A stretch of DNA of 38,619 nt from MAG-120531 sp038125995 (GCA_038125995.1 JAYPEX010000015.1:1-38619), one strand, 5' to 3'. Shown: positions 8,167 through 17,517, numbered from the stretch's first letter. The notes: generated from the sequence alone by a model not told the origin. Translations and numbers: made by a program.

Positions 8167-9630
8167 CTACTTTAAATACAGTGCATTTCTAAAGGATGAA
8201 TCGACACCTTTTTCAAGTTCAATTAAGAATCCATTGACTACTGCATGAGTAATGATACCTGATTTTTCTAATAAAAAGCTTGGATTTATACCTATATAGA
8301 GATCTAATCTCTGAGGCATAAACTCTTTAGATACCAACATCATTGGAAATGTAATATCTTGATTTTCTATTAACTCATCCGTTTGAAAATAGAGATAGCC
8401 TTGTTTAAGTAAATGGATGGCTTCTTCATTGGTAGGTATTGAACTGCCTTTAGTGTAAACCTTTCCTGGGGTGATGGTATAACCGCTACCATCAAAGGTT
8501 TCATATCCGAAATAGGTTGATAAATCCCCTATGTCAACGATCTGACTTCTGTTAAAAAAATTTGAGTGATCTGCATTATCCACCTCATAGCGATAAACTC
8601 CCAAATCAATTGTAAAGGTCTTATCTGCCTTTTTGTATGTGAGTTTCTCTAGCTTTAGATCAAACATCTTACGATCGTTCATCGGAATTTTTTCGTATTC
8701 TTTGGTCTTGATCTTTTTATAGGATTGATCAGCAAGAGTTTCTAAGGCTGCTAGTATGGAAACAAAGTTCAATTTTCTGATTTCTTGTTTTTCTATATCG
8801 TTCTGATAACCACCAGACTCAATTAAAATAAGGCTGGTGCCCCACTTTTGAATATTATCTCCAAAGGCTCTGGGTTCAAAATCATCATTGTAGCGACCTA
8901 CTTGTCCAGGAGCGTAGTTCTGAATGATGTCATTCATAAAAGAAATCACCTTCATCGAAGTTGCTCTTGTCTTATTAATATCCTTTTCATAGTTATAAGC
9001 CGTTGCTAAATAAGAAATGGTAGCAGGTTTACTGGTGCGCTCTGCATTGTAATACCTGCTTTGATCGTGTAGGTTAAAACCAACTTTTGCATTGAGTGAG
9101 TCTCTCATGCGTTTAAGTGTTCTTCCTTCAGGCGTCTGTAATCTCAGAGCATCTCTGTTGAGATCGATTCCTAAGGCATTTCTTCTTTTAAACTGCTGAG
9201 CTCCATCTGGATTGAGCATTGGAATAAAGTGAAGCTTTAATTTCTTTAAGATCAATTTCTTTTCATCAGGAAAATCATCAGAGTTTAAAAAATTGATCAA
9301 ATCAAAGATCGCCTGAGTCGCTGTTGGTTCATCACCGTGCATCTGAGACCAGAGTAGGATATTTCGCTTACCAGTACCTACACTAATCATAGAGATGCTT
9401 CTACCTTCTACTGACTCCCCTACTTTTTGAACTGTATAATTAGGATTGCTCTTTAAAGGATTGATCAGGGGCTGTATATCAGCGTGTTTAATCCTCCTTT
9501 GTTTGAGACTAGCTTCTTTATAAGAATCGTAATTCTTGTAGAGTTTAGAGTAGAATTCATCTGTTTGACCATAAGATAGCAAAGTAAAACCTATCATTAA
9601 CAGTGAATTGATCAATAATTTAATCTTCAT
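8167..9630 (-). CDS. Secreted M14-family zinc carboxypeptidase
   Basis: A 487-residue protein with an N-terminal Sec signal peptide (about 1-21, ending LSYGQ). The M14 catalytic domain spans about 40-300. Zn ligands are visible as H98-G-D-E101 and H188 (NLHDQ). The conserved DLNRD segment is at 156-160 and the catalytic Glu at 271 (LIESGG). The remaining 190 residues form a C-terminal beta-rich region found in Bacteroidota members. It should hydrolyse C-terminal residues of peptides, or possibly cell-wall peptides, in the periplasm or outside the cell. Its start overlaps the end of the upstream amidase lipoprotein gene by 11 bases, so the two are probably cotranscribed and may share a role in cell-wall or peptide turnover. 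Confidence 0.88.
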   Translation of the reverse strand: MKIKLLINSLLMIGFTLLSYGQTDEFYSKLYKNYDSYKEASLKQRRIKHADIQPLINPLKSNPNYTVQKVGESVEGRSISMISVGTGKRNILLWSQMHGDEPTATQAIFDLINFLNSDDFPDEKKLILKKLKLHFIPMLNPDGAQQFKRRNALGIDLNRDALRLQTPEGRTLKRMRDSLNAKVGFNLHDQSRYYNAERTSKPATISYLATAYNYEKDINKTRATSMKVISFMNDIIQNYAPGQVGRYNDDFEPRAFGDNIQKWGTSLILIESGGYQNDIEKQEIRKLNFVSILAALETLADQSYKKIKTKEYEKIPMNDRKMFDLKLEKLTYKKADKTFTIDLGVYRYEVDNADHSNFFNRSQIVDIGDLSTYFGYETFDGSGYTITPGKVYTKGSSIPTNEEAIHLLKQGYLYFQTDELIENQDITFPMMLVSKEFMPQRLDLYIGINPSFLLEKSGIITHAVVNGFLIELEKGVDSSFRNALYLK

Positions 9631-10303
9631 TTTTAGTAGGAGGTGTTGGTTTAAAATTATAGTGTTTTGTGGCCTCTTTTACAGCATTTAAAAAAGCTTC
9701 ATCTGGATCGTTCTTTTTGGTACGATAGCCATCGTTAACTTCTAACCAAAGAGGATGCTCTTCAAAATTAGTATATTCAAAGTGACCAATAAGATAATCA
9801 ATGGTTGGATATTTTTCCTTGAGATAGGAAACCAATTTAATATTGGACTGCTTTTGAGCCTCTGTAAGGGGTAACTCCTCAGTTCCTCCTACGTTTTCAA
9901 TACCAATGGCACAATGGTTTAATCCAATAGTATGTCTGGCCATAGTCGTTTCAGGCATCAGTCTGTAGATGGTTCCATCTCGATCTACCACAAATTGAGA
10001 AGAAACATTAAGTCCACTGACGTTTTCTAATTCAGGCCTCCAATTGGGCAATTGAGCCGGATTAAAGGCGTCATAGGTCTTTTCAAAGGTTGGAATTACC
10101 GTCCAATGCAAGACGATCATTTGAGGGATGATATCAACAGTTTTATCGTCTATTTTATAACGGTTTTTCTTGTATTCTAGAGTGAGTTCTTCACGCTGCT
10201 GATCAAAGATGATGGGTTTATCGACAAGTTCAATGTCGATCTGTGATTTGCATCCGCTAAAAAACAAAGCAAAAAGAATAAGGAGGGTGTATGTTCTATT
10301 CAT
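9620..10303 (-). CDS. N-acetylmuramoyl-L-alanine amidase (Amidase_2/PGRP fold), lipoprotein
   Basis: A 227-residue lipoprotein (signal FFSGC, Cys18) with a type 2 amidase domain at about 55-210. Likely Zn ligands are H66 (VLHWT), H174 (GHFEY) and D199 (KKNDPD), as in AmpD-type enzymes. The conserved ARHTIG at 122-127 and the CAIGIENVGG strand are also present. It would cleave the bond between N-acetylmuramic acid and L-alanine in peptidoglycan, probably anchored in the outer membrane facing the periplasm. It is the first gene of a two-gene unit with the M14 peptidase. A near-consensus -7 box TAAATTCG lies at 10320-10327 on the minus strand. Confidence 0.87.
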   Translation of the reverse strand: MNRTYTLLILFALFFSGCKSQIDIELVDKPIIFDQQREELTLEYKKNRYKIDDKTVDIIPQMIVLHWTVIPTFEKTYDAFNPAQLPNWRPELENVSGLNVSSQFVVDRDGTIYRLMPETTMARHTIGLNHCAIGIENVGGTEELPLTEAQKQSNIKLVSYLKEKYPTIDYLIGHFEYTNFEEHPLWLEVNDGYRTKKNDPDEAFLNAVKEATKHYNFKPTPPTKNED

Positions 10304-10362
10304 AATTCTGTTACTATTACGAATTTACAATTTAATGAATTATATTTAATAAAATTTGAACT

Positions 10363-11700
10363 ATGAAATGGTTAAAAAGAATCCTCGTTTTATTGCTTCT
10401 TGTAATTGGGTATAGCTTTTTTACACAAATTCCCAAACTCAATATCATCTCAGGTTATGCCTCTAAGTATGTGGCCACTTCAGTCTTTTATTCAGGACAC
10501 AGTCTAAATCATATCAATTCTCACGACAACAATGTTCCACTAATCAAATTGGCTTCAACGGTCATCGATGAACATTCACATTCCTCCTCTGCTGATGTAT
10601 ATGGTTTGATGAATCGAACTGCCGTTTATAAAGAAGGTGTTGGCTCCATACTCGTTCAGGATCAAATATCAGAAATAAATTCATTAATAGTCCCTAATCG
10701 AACTTTTGACAGCTCACCCCTTCCCTATCCTCATGGTCAGGGAGCAGCTTTAGATACACTGCTTTCAAATGTCGATTACGATGTACTCGAAAAGGCTATT
10801 GCAACAGCATTTGAGAATAACGATATTCAAAAAACACGATCTGTTTTGGTATTGTATAAGGGATATCTTTTGGGAGAACGCTACAGCAATCCTTATACCA
10901 AAGACACTCCTATCCTAGGATGGTCAATGACTAAGAGCATTGTAGCTACCTTATACGGTATTCTTGAATATCGAGGATTGTTATCAGTAACGGATCCCCT
11001 GTCAATTGATTCTTGGAAATCCGATGAGCGTTCTAAACTGACCATCAATCATCTTCTTCGTATGCAGTCAGGATTGGAATGGAATGAAGATTATGCTGGC
11101 ATCTCCGATGTGACCAAGATGTTATTTTTGTCTAAAGATATGGGATCCGTTCAGGCCGATAAAAAATTAATTGCTCAGCCTACAGAGATTTGGAACTACT
11201 CTTCTGGAACCTCAAACCTACTCTCAAAAAACCTAAAGACTTATTTTGATTCACAACAAGCTTATATCGATTTTATGTATACTGATTTTGCAGATCAAAT
11301 CGGCATGAATACGTTACTTGTTGAACAAGACGGAAGTGGTTCCTTTGTTGGTTCTTCCTACGGCTGGGCCTCTACAAGAGACTGGGGTCGCTTTGGACAA
11401 CTCTACTTACAAAAAGGTGTCTGGAATGGTAACACCCTATTTGATTCCTCATGGGTTGATTATATTTCGACCCCCACTGAGCATTCTGATGGAGCCTATG
11501 GAGCACATTTTTGGCTCAACACTGGTGGTGTTTATCCCAATGTTCCTAAAGACTTATTCTCAGCAAATGGACACGATGGTCAATTTGTGTACGTGATTCC
11601 TTCTAAGGAACTCGTAGTAGTTCGTACAGGATTATCAGAAGGATCAGTGTACAATGCTGATCTTCTCTTATCAGAGATCATTAAATCAATTGAATATTAA
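10363..11700 (+). CDS. Serine hydrolase of the beta-lactamase/DD-peptidase (class C-like) family
   Basis: A 445-residue protein with an N-terminal signal anchor (about 4-20). The beta-lactamase-like domain begins near residue 150. The active-site S188-M-T-K191 follows GW, the second motif is Y279-S-S (WNYSSGTS), and a NGHDGQ segment near residue 405 corresponds to the KTG-like third motif. This family includes esterases, DD-peptidases and EstB-like enzymes, so antibiotic resistance must not be assumed; the overall form resembles 6-aminohexanoate-dimer hydrolase-like proteins. It probably acts in the periplasm. A TATATTTA -7-like box lies at 10341-10348. Its stop shares bases with the stop of the convergent menB (TTAA at 11697-11700). 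Confidence 0.83.
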   Translation: MKWLKRILVLLLLVIGYSFFTQIPKLNIISGYASKYVATSVFYSGHSLNHINSHDNNVPLIKLASTVIDEHSHSSSADVYGLMNRTAVYKEGVGSILVQDQISEINSLIVPNRTFDSSPLPYPHGQGAALDTLLSNVDYDVLEKAIATAFENNDIQKTRSVLVLYKGYLLGERYSNPYTKDTPILGWSMTKSIVATLYGILEYRGLLSVTDPLSIDSWKSDERSKLTINHLLRMQSGLEWNEDYAGISDVTKMLFLSKDMGSVQADKKLIAQPTEIWNYSSGTSNLLSKNLKTYFDSQQAYIDFMYTDFADQIGMNTLLVEQDGSGSFVGSSYGWASTRDWGRFGQLYLQKGVWNGNTLFDSSWVDYISTPTEHSDGAYGAHFWLNTGGVYPNVPKDLFSANGHDGQFVYVIPSKELVVVRTGLSEGSVYNADLLLSEIIKSIEY

Positions 11701-12539
11701 GAAATCCAGGAATCCTTATTAAAGTTAGGCTTGCGCTTTTCTAAGAAAGCATTCCTACCTTCTTTGGCCTCATCAGTCATATAGGCGAGTCTTGTTGCTT
11801 CACCAGCAAAAACCTGTTGCCCTACCATGCCATCATCAGTAAGATTCATCGCAAACTTGAGCATCTTAATACTGGTCGGTGACTTTTCAAGGATTTCACA
11901 GGCCCATTCATAGGCGGTTGCTTCTAAATCATCATGAGGTATTACTGCATTGACCATTCCCATTTCATAAGCCTCTTGTGCAGAGTAATTTCTACCGAGG
12001 AAAAAGATTTCTCTCGCTTTCTTTTGACCTACTAATTTAGCGAGGTATGCAGAACCATATCCACCATCAAAACTCGTCACATCAGCATCGGTTTGTTTAA
12101 AGATGGCGTGTTCTTTACTAGCAAGAGTTAAATCACATACTACGTGAAGTGAGTGTCCTCCTCCTACTGCCCATCCGGGAACAACAGCGATAACTACCTT
12201 AGGCATAAAGCGAATGAGTCTTTGAACTTCCAAAATATTTAAACGATGGTTCCCATCTTCACCAACATAACCCTTATGACCTCTAGCTTTTTGATCTCCA
12301 CCACTACAAAAAGAATATACACCATCTTTTGGTGAAGGTCCCTCTGCTGATAAGAGAATTACCCCGATGGTTGGATCCTCAGAAGCATCGTAAAAAGCCT
12401 CATAAAGCTCTGAAGTCGTCTTTGGTCTAAAGGCATTTCTGACCTCTGGTCTATTAAAGGCTATTCTAGCAATTCCATCACATTTCTTATAAGTAATATC
12501 ATCGAATTCTCTAACGGTTTTCCACTGAGGTTGTTCCAT
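11697..12539 (-). CDS. menB: 1,4-dihydroxy-2-naphthoyl-CoA synthase
   Basis: A 280-residue crotonase-fold enzyme that closes the naphthoate ring of o-succinylbenzoyl-CoA in menaquinone synthesis, in the cytoplasm. MenB signatures are plain: the CoA/oxyanion-hole stretch FNRPEVRNAFRPKT, SFCSGGDQKARG, PGWAVGGGHSLHVVCDLT, QTDADVTSFDGGYGSAYLA, and the terminal ending FLEKRKPNF. The start is the ATG at 12539, one base after the stop of the upstream glycosyltransferase gene; a TTG at 12566 would add nine unconserved residues. It is the last gene of a helicase-glycosyltransferase-menB unit, so its other pathway genes lie elsewhere. Menaquinone is the usual respiratory quinone of Bacteroidota. Confidence 0.95.
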   Translation of the reverse strand: MEQPQWKTVREFDDITYKKCDGIARIAFNRPEVRNAFRPKTTSELYEAFYDASEDPTIGVILLSAEGPSPKDGVYSFCSGGDQKARGHKGYVGEDGNHRLNILEVQRLIRFMPKVVIAVVPGWAVGGGHSLHVVCDLTLASKEHAIFKQTDADVTSFDGGYGSAYLAKLVGQKKAREIFFLGRNYSAQEAYEMGMVNAVIPHDDLEATAYEWACEILEKSPTSIKMLKFAMNLTDDGMVGQQVFAGEATRLAYMTDEAKEGRNAFLEKRKPNFNKDSWIS

Positions 12540-12540
12540 A

Positions 12541-13758
12541 TTATGATCTTTTATTTTTTTCTTCAATCCACTTTGAAAAGTACTTAGTGCTCTTATTGGA
12601 TTCGTAATTGAATAATTGTCCTATATAATTGGTTGAACGATGGTGTCTCAAATTTGTTTTAATCTCACTCAACTGCGTCTTAAAAGTACAAATATATTCT
12701 TTGGTGTCCACAAGTTGACATGCAATTGATGTATATAAATTCACCTCATGCTGCCACTGATTTTCATCCTGATTGAGCTCAATGATTCTTTGAGCAATAG
12801 CTGCTGCATCAGTAGCTACGGGACTCAAGCCCTCAATTCCTTCAGCAGCAATGGCTGTACAGACTGTAGGAGTTTCACATAAAATTCCTTCGATGACCTT
12901 ACCCTTTACTCCTGCTCCATAACGAAGTGGTGCTAGGTTGATTCTAGCTTTTGAAATTACCTCGGAAGCATCTTGTGCCTTTCCGTGAACTAAAAACCGT
13001 TCTTTGGGTTGATGGTAATTGAGTATAGACTGTGGTAAGTAGGCTCCATAGATATGAAGTTTTACCTCTTTGAGTTCTTTTCTGACGATTGGCCAAATCT
13101 CATTCTTTAAAAAGTCCACAGCATCTCTATTGGGAGCATGCATTCCATTGCCAATAAATACAAGATCCTTGCGATCTGAAAAGGATACGTTTTGTATTTC
13201 TTTTAATGTTGGTATAAAAGGCAAATAACACAATAATTGCTCTGGAAACACAAATACTTCTTTCAAGTAAATCATCTCTTGAGAGGATATAATAATGTTT
13301 AAATCAGATCGGTACATACTAGAAAGCTCTCTTTTAGTAATATCCTGAGCTTTCCAATAATCGAGATCCCATGGCGTGTTTTCTCTCTGCGCTAACTGCC
13401 TAGACACTCTAAGCGAATGTAGATCCTCTGTATCGAGTATTTTAATAGCATTTGGGAGCGTTTCACTTACTCTCCAACCAAACTGCTCTTCGACTACATA
13501 ACGATCAAATAAAACCACTTCTGGACTTAATTCCTTTAAAAAATCATCAAATGTATCAGAGTTGAGTTCAATAGAGTGTGTTTCTATTCCCTTGTTATTT
13601 AAAGCATCCCTATGAAATTCATTCAATGCAGCAGTAGTCGCATAATGAATCTGATAGCCTTGATCTAAAAAAAGATCGATGAGTTCATACATTCGTAATC
13701 CAGCGGCAGTAGCATCAAATTCGGGCCAATTAGCACTGATAATTACGAGTTGACTCAT
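12541..13758 (-). CDS. Glycosyltransferase, GT-B fold (GT4/Glyco_trans_1-like)
   Basis: About 405 residues. The N-terminal Rossmann half opens with LVIISANWPEFDATAAGLRMYELI, an acceptor-side pattern of GT4-like enzymes. The C-terminal nucleotide-sugar half has VFIGNGMHAPNRDAVDFL, FLVHGKAQD and APLRYGAGVKGKVIEGILCETP, including the usual basic residues and a Glu for the donor. Acceptor and sugar cannot be told; by family it would build a surface polysaccharide, glycolipid or glycoprotein glycan. The start is ATG 13758, because the longer form begins at TTG inside the helicase gene. One-base gaps on both sides tie it to the helicase and menB transcriptionally, though no functional link is obvious. 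Confidence 0.82.
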   Translation of the reverse strand: MSQLVIISANWPEFDATAAGLRMYELIDLFLDQGYQIHYATTAALNEFHRDALNNKGIETHSIELNSDTFDDFLKELSPEVVLFDRYVVEEQFGWRVSETLPNAIKILDTEDLHSLRVSRQLAQRENTPWDLDYWKAQDITKRELSSMYRSDLNIIISSQEMIYLKEVFVFPEQLLCYLPFIPTLKEIQNVSFSDRKDLVFIGNGMHAPNRDAVDFLKNEIWPIVRKELKEVKLHIYGAYLPQSILNYHQPKERFLVHGKAQDASEVISKARINLAPLRYGAGVKGKVIEGILCETPTVCTAIAAEGIEGLSPVATDAAAIAQRIIELNQDENQWQHEVNLYTSIACQLVDTKEYICTFKTQLSEIKTNLRHHRSTNYIGQLFNYESNKSTKYFSKWIEEKNKRS

Positions 13759-13759
13759 C

Positions 13760-15280
13760 TTATTGTTTTTGAGCAAACTTCTGTGAAATTTTTAAACGCA
13801 GTTTACGTTCGTAATCCTCTTCTAACCACTCTCTGTAGTTCTTGGTATTGTTCATAATACAATATGAATACATCTTCACTCTATAAGCAATTTCATCTTT
13901 AAGCCTTTTAGCGAGTATTCTCGCATCAAATACATCTTCAGAATTTTCACAACAAATCTTAGCGTGTTGATCAATTGAACGCTCCAATACCTCTTTAGAT
14001 TTTAATCCCTGAGCAAAGATTTCTTTATAGGTAGCCTTAACATCAAAATCGAGATCTGCAGCAGTTGATTTACTAAACTCAGCTCTTAATTCAGGAAGCA
14101 TTTCATATTTGAAATCACGTTCAATATCCTCATCATTTCTGATGTTTTCCAGGTAATAATCAGGGAAATGAAAGATTTCTTGCCAGTTGAGAGGAGCATC
14201 CCATGAACCAAAACGAGCAATATTATTACCCATATCAATAACGTTGAACTCCTTTTTGTCTTTGTAAATTCTCGATCCTCTACCAATCATCTGAAAGTAT
14301 AAGGTAAGTGAACGTGTCGCTCTATTGAGAATCACAGTTTCAACAGATGGTTCATCAAAACCTGTAGTCAAGATACTCACCGAAGTTAAGATTGCATCAG
14401 GAGTATTGGAAAACCAATCTAAAATTTCAGTGCGTTCTGTAGAAGAGTTTTTATTGTCAAGATGTCTGATATTATAACCAGCTCTTTTAAAAGTGTCAAA
14501 TACGTATTTGGAAGTGCTAATCCCATTGTTAAAGATCAGTGTCTTGGTCCCTCTAGCAAGCTCTTCATAGGTTTGAACTAATGATGACAACATACTTAAA
14601 TTTCCGTATAAGGCATCCGATGATTTAACCGTATAATCACCATTCATCCCCAATTTAAGTGATTGAAGGCTTACATTTTTAGAAAAGAGGTTGGCCTTTG
14701 CTAAATACTCCTTATCAATAAGCGATTGAATCGAAGCTCCGATGATCAATTTTTTATAATTGTCCTTCATTGGTAATTTGATATTCGAACTCAGTGGAGT
14801 TGCTGTAACCCCAAGAACTATGGAACTTTCAAAAAACTTGAATAGTTTTCTAAAGGAATTGTAATGGGCCTCATCGATGATGACCATTCCAATGTTTGAA
14901 AACTGAATTTTTTCTTCTTGTAAACGATTATTGAGTGTTTCCACCATCGCAACAAAGCAGGCGTATTGATCCTCATCTTCTAAGGTCTTCACCTCTGAAT
15001 TGATGACTTTATTACTTACTCCAAATTCACTGAGCATTCTCGAAGTTTGAGCACTCAATTCAATTCTATGGGTTAAAACAATGACCTTTTTTCCAGTCTT
15101 TTTGATGTAACGACGGGCTATTTCAGAGAAAACTACTGTCTTCCCTCCTCCAGTTGGAAGCTGATATAGTAAGTTGGTATCGGATGGTGCTGTTTCTAGG
15201 TATGAAAATATGCGATCTAAATCCTCTTCTTGATAGTCGTATAGACTCTTCTCAACACTGATATCTTCTAGTAATTCCAA
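13760..15280 (-). CDS. SF2 DEAD/DEAH-box helicase (ResIII-like)
   Basis: A 506-residue superfamily 2 NTPase. RecA-like domain 1 has a Q-motif-like YQEEDLDRI, the Walker A LPTGGGKT (41-48), Walker B/DEAH D136-E-A-H139 and motif III TAT (159-161). Domain 2 has LTTGFDEPSVETVILNRATRS and motif VI QMIGRGSR. About 130 C-terminal residues, charged and probably helical, match no domain I know. This layout is like RadD/YejH and type III restriction helicases, but no methyltransferase or nuclease lies beside it, so restriction is unlikely. It probably remodels DNA or RNA in repair. It is the first gene of its unit, with a strong promoter match at 15332-15361. Confidence 0.87.
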   Translation of the reverse strand: MELLEDISVEKSLYDYQEEDLDRIFSYLETAPSDTNLLYQLPTGGGKTVVFSEIARRYIKKTGKKVIVLTHRIELSAQTSRMLSEFGVSNKVINSEVKTLEDEDQYACFVAMVETLNNRLQEEKIQFSNIGMVIIDEAHYNSFRKLFKFFESSIVLGVTATPLSSNIKLPMKDNYKKLIIGASIQSLIDKEYLAKANLFSKNVSLQSLKLGMNGDYTVKSSDALYGNLSMLSSLVQTYEELARGTKTLIFNNGISTSKYVFDTFKRAGYNIRHLDNKNSSTERTEILDWFSNTPDAILTSVSILTTGFDEPSVETVILNRATRSLTLYFQMIGRGSRIYKDKKEFNVIDMGNNIARFGSWDAPLNWQEIFHFPDYYLENIRNDEDIERDFKYEMLPELRAEFSKSTAADLDFDVKATYKEIFAQGLKSKEVLERSIDQHAKICCENSEDVFDARILAKRLKDEIAYRVKMYSYCIMNNTKNYREWLEEDYERKLRLKISQKFAQKQ

Positions 15281-15331
15281 AGATTAATAAGCTTTATTTT
15301 AGATTGGTTTTTTTATAAAATCTCAATTTTA

Positions 15332-15361
15332 CAAAAATAGACCAATTTTCTACTTATTCAA
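15332..15361 (-). promoter_or_regulatory. Promoter of the helicase-glycosyltransferase-menB unit
   Basis: On the minus strand TATTTTTG (15339 to 15332) matches TAnnTTTG exactly, and a TTG lies about 19 bases upstream of it. The predicted untranslated leader is about 48 bases, longer than at other promoters in this window. Confidence 0.5.
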
Positions 15362-15390
15362 TGGGAAACGTCAAAAATATCTTAGAAAAT

Positions 15391-16668
15391 TTAGTTCATC
15401 GAAGCAGCGACAGCTTGAACTTCATCTAAAACTCTAAGTAGGTTCTCTCCCCATAGCTTTTTGATGTCCTGATCACTATAGCCTCTTTTAACGAGTTCTA
15501 AGGTAACATTAAAGGTTTCAGAGGCATCGTTCCAATCGACAATTCCTCCTCCTCCGTCAAAATCAGAGCTAATTCCTACGTGATCAATTCCAATAAGATC
15601 CACCATATAATCAATATGGTCTACAAAATCAATAACCGAAACTCCCTTAGGAGCATTGGGATCTTGATCAGCCTTTTCCTGAGCAGCTGAACGCGCCTCA
15701 AGATAGGCGCTGTAATAAGCATCTCTTTGTGCTGCTTCTAAATTCATAGCTTCAGCTCTAGAGAGACGCTCAAGTCCTTGTTCTTTTAACAAAGATTCAA
15801 TGATCGTATCGAGATAATCTTGGTGCGCTTTATTTTTCTCAGTATTGAGATAGGATTTAAAAGCAACTGTTTGCACAACCCCTCCGTTTTCTTTGAGTAA
15901 CAATAATTGTTCATCATCTAGGTTTCTAGAATGATCACAAAGCGCTCTAGCTGAAGAATGTGAGGCAATAATAGGTGCTTTAGAAAGGGCTATCATTTGC
16001 TTCATCGCTTCTTTAGAAGGGTGTGAAATATCAATCATTATACCCACTCGATTCATTTCAGCTATCGCTTGTTTTCCCAATTCACTTAAACCGTTGTGTA
16101 ACCACTGATCATCAGTTTCACCTGTATTAGAATCCGAAAACTGCGAATGACCATTATGAGCTAAGGAGACATAACGAGCTCCTAAGTCGTGGTATTTTTC
16201 AACATTGGAAATGTCCATTCCCATAGGGTAGGCATTTTCTACACCGATCATCGCAATCTTTTTTCCTTCGGCATTGAGTCTTCTTACATCAGCACTGGTT
16301 AGTGCTAATCCTATTTGATCCGGTGCGATTTCCTCACAGAGTTTGTGAATCGCTTCAAATTTAGCAATTGCGTTTTCAGAAGCTTTCTGAAAGCCTTCGT
16401 CTGTTAAATCTCCCTGTCCTGTATAGACAATAAGCCAACTAACATCAAGACCTCCCTCCTTCATTTTAGGAATATTGACCTGAGTATCCAATCGTTGCGT
16501 ATAATTGATGGAGTCCGTAAAATTAGCCACGTTGATATCATTGTGTGTATCTATTGTAATCGCTTCTTTGTGAATTCTAACGGAGCGTTCTTGCATACTT
16601 TCTTCTTTTTTTGAAGTACAGGAAAGAAGAGCTGAACTGATCATTAAGAGGGATGTTAATTTTTTCAT
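15391..16668 (-). CDS. Membrane dipeptidase, M19 family, lipoprotein
   Basis: A 425-residue M19 (renal dipeptidase) enzyme with a lipoprotein signal (SSALLSC, Cys17). The metal site of the TIM-barrel is visible: H42-x-D44 (IDTHNDIN), the bridging E144 (IGVENAYPMG), H216 (DISHPSKEA) and H237 (ASHSSARAL), plus SLAHNGHSQFSD and the terminal HVGISSDFDGGGG. By family it hydrolyses dipeptides, including L-D or D-containing ones, at the cell surface or in the periplasm. The ATG at 16668 gives an ideal lipoprotein start; a TTG three codons earlier is unnecessary. It is a single gene. No terminator is seen in the 110 bases before the helicase. Confidence 0.93.
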   Translation of the reverse strand: MKKLTSLLMISSALLSCTSKKEESMQERSVRIHKEAITIDTHNDINVANFTDSINYTQRLDTQVNIPKMKEGGLDVSWLIVYTGQGDLTDEGFQKASENAIAKFEAIHKLCEEIAPDQIGLALTSADVRRLNAEGKKIAMIGVENAYPMGMDISNVEKYHDLGARYVSLAHNGHSQFSDSNTGETDDQWLHNGLSELGKQAIAEMNRVGIMIDISHPSKEAMKQMIALSKAPIIASHSSARALCDHSRNLDDEQLLLLKENGGVVQTVAFKSYLNTEKNKAHQDYLDTIIESLLKEQGLERLSRAEAMNLEAAQRDAYYSAYLEARSAAQEKADQDPNAPKGVSVIDFVDHIDYMVDLIGIDHVGISSDFDGGGGIVDWNDASETFNVTLELVKRGYSDQDIKKLWGENLLRVLDEVQAVAASMN

Positions 16669-16725
16669 TTGATTCAAATTTTATCCAATTTACATTTTTT
16701 ATCTTAGTTCACAAGTTACCCAATT

Positions 16726-17517
16726 ATGAAATACGCATATCAGTATTTAGTTCGAGTACAGTATTTAGGTTTTCGTTACAGTGGATGGCAAAAACAGCCC
16801 AACCATAAAACTGTGGAAGGAATGCTCGAAAAAACACTAAAATTCATCCTTGAAGGAAGTAATTTTAAAATCGTTGGTGCTGGTCGAACAGACGCTAAAG
16901 TATCTTCACTTTCTGGAGCTTTTGAATTATTTATTGTAGATGATCGTATCGAATCTGACCCTCATTTTATCGATATATTCAATAAAAACCTTCCTCCAGA
17001 TATTCGTGTCACTGATATTCAATCTGTATCCAAAGCATTTAATATCATCAAAGATGCCAAAAACAAAACCTATTGCTACCTCTTTTCATTTGGGGAAAAG
17101 AATCACCCCTTTGCCGCATCAACAATGACTAATTTTATAACCGAAATGGATATTGGGGCAATGATGGATGCCTGCCAATTATTTAAAGGTACTCATGATT
17201 TTAGCAATTTTACCGTGAGAAAAGGCCAAGAGACCAAAAACTGCATGAGAACTATCGATAGTTGTAGTATCAAAATCAATACAGACTACACCGCTTCCTT
17301 TTACCCTAAAACCTCTTATATACTCGAAGTTAGTGGCAAAGGCTTTTTGAGATATCAAATCAGATTGATTATGGGAGCTTTATATTTACTTGGAACCGCA
17401 GTAATCACCAAAGAGGAACTGATCGACATAATTGAATTTAATAAAGAATTCAGTATTAAATACGTCGCTCCAGGGTCTGGATTGTTTTTAAAAGAGTTAA
17501 ACTTTGATATTGAATAG
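16726..17517 (+). CDS. TruA-like tRNA pseudouridine synthase, divergent
   Basis: A 263-residue member of the TruA family, whose standard member makes pseudouridine at tRNA positions 38-40. The catalytic Asp is kept (GRTD, D56) with the R-T before it, the GFLRYQIRLIMGAL helix and the terminal APGSGLFL. However, the residues after the catalytic Asp read AKVSSLSGAF, not the almost invariant GVHA, so the RNA-binding loop differs. Flavobacteria often carry more than one TruA-like protein, and this may be the accessory paralogue with a different target. A TATCTTAG box at 16700-16707 may be its -7 element. DUF2461 follows 20 bases later. Confidence 0.82.
   Translation: MKYAYQYLVRVQYLGFRYSGWQKQPNHKTVEGMLEKTLKFILEGSNFKIVGAGRTDAKVSSLSGAFELFIVDDRIESDPHFIDIFNKNLPPDIRVTDIQSVSKAFNIIKDAKNKTYCYLFSFGEKNHPFAASTMTNFITEMDIGAMMDACQLFKGTHDFSNFTVRKGQETKNCMRTIDSCSIKINTDYTASFYPKTSYILEVSGKGFLRYQIRLIMGALYLLGTAVITKEELIDIIEFNKEFSIKYVAPGSGLFLKELNFDIE

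Noticed and set aside
10363..11700. Antibiotic-resistance beta-lactamase
   Set aside because: The motifs show only the serine hydrolase superfamily; esterase or peptidase roles are equally possible and there is no resistance context.
12540..12566. menB start at TTG 12566
   Set aside because: It adds nine lysine-rich residues and overlaps the upstream gene; ATG 12539 lies one base after that gene's stop.
13760..15280. Restriction or defence system around the helicase
   Set aside because: No methyltransferase, nuclease or other defence gene is next to it; its neighbours are a glycosyltransferase and menB.
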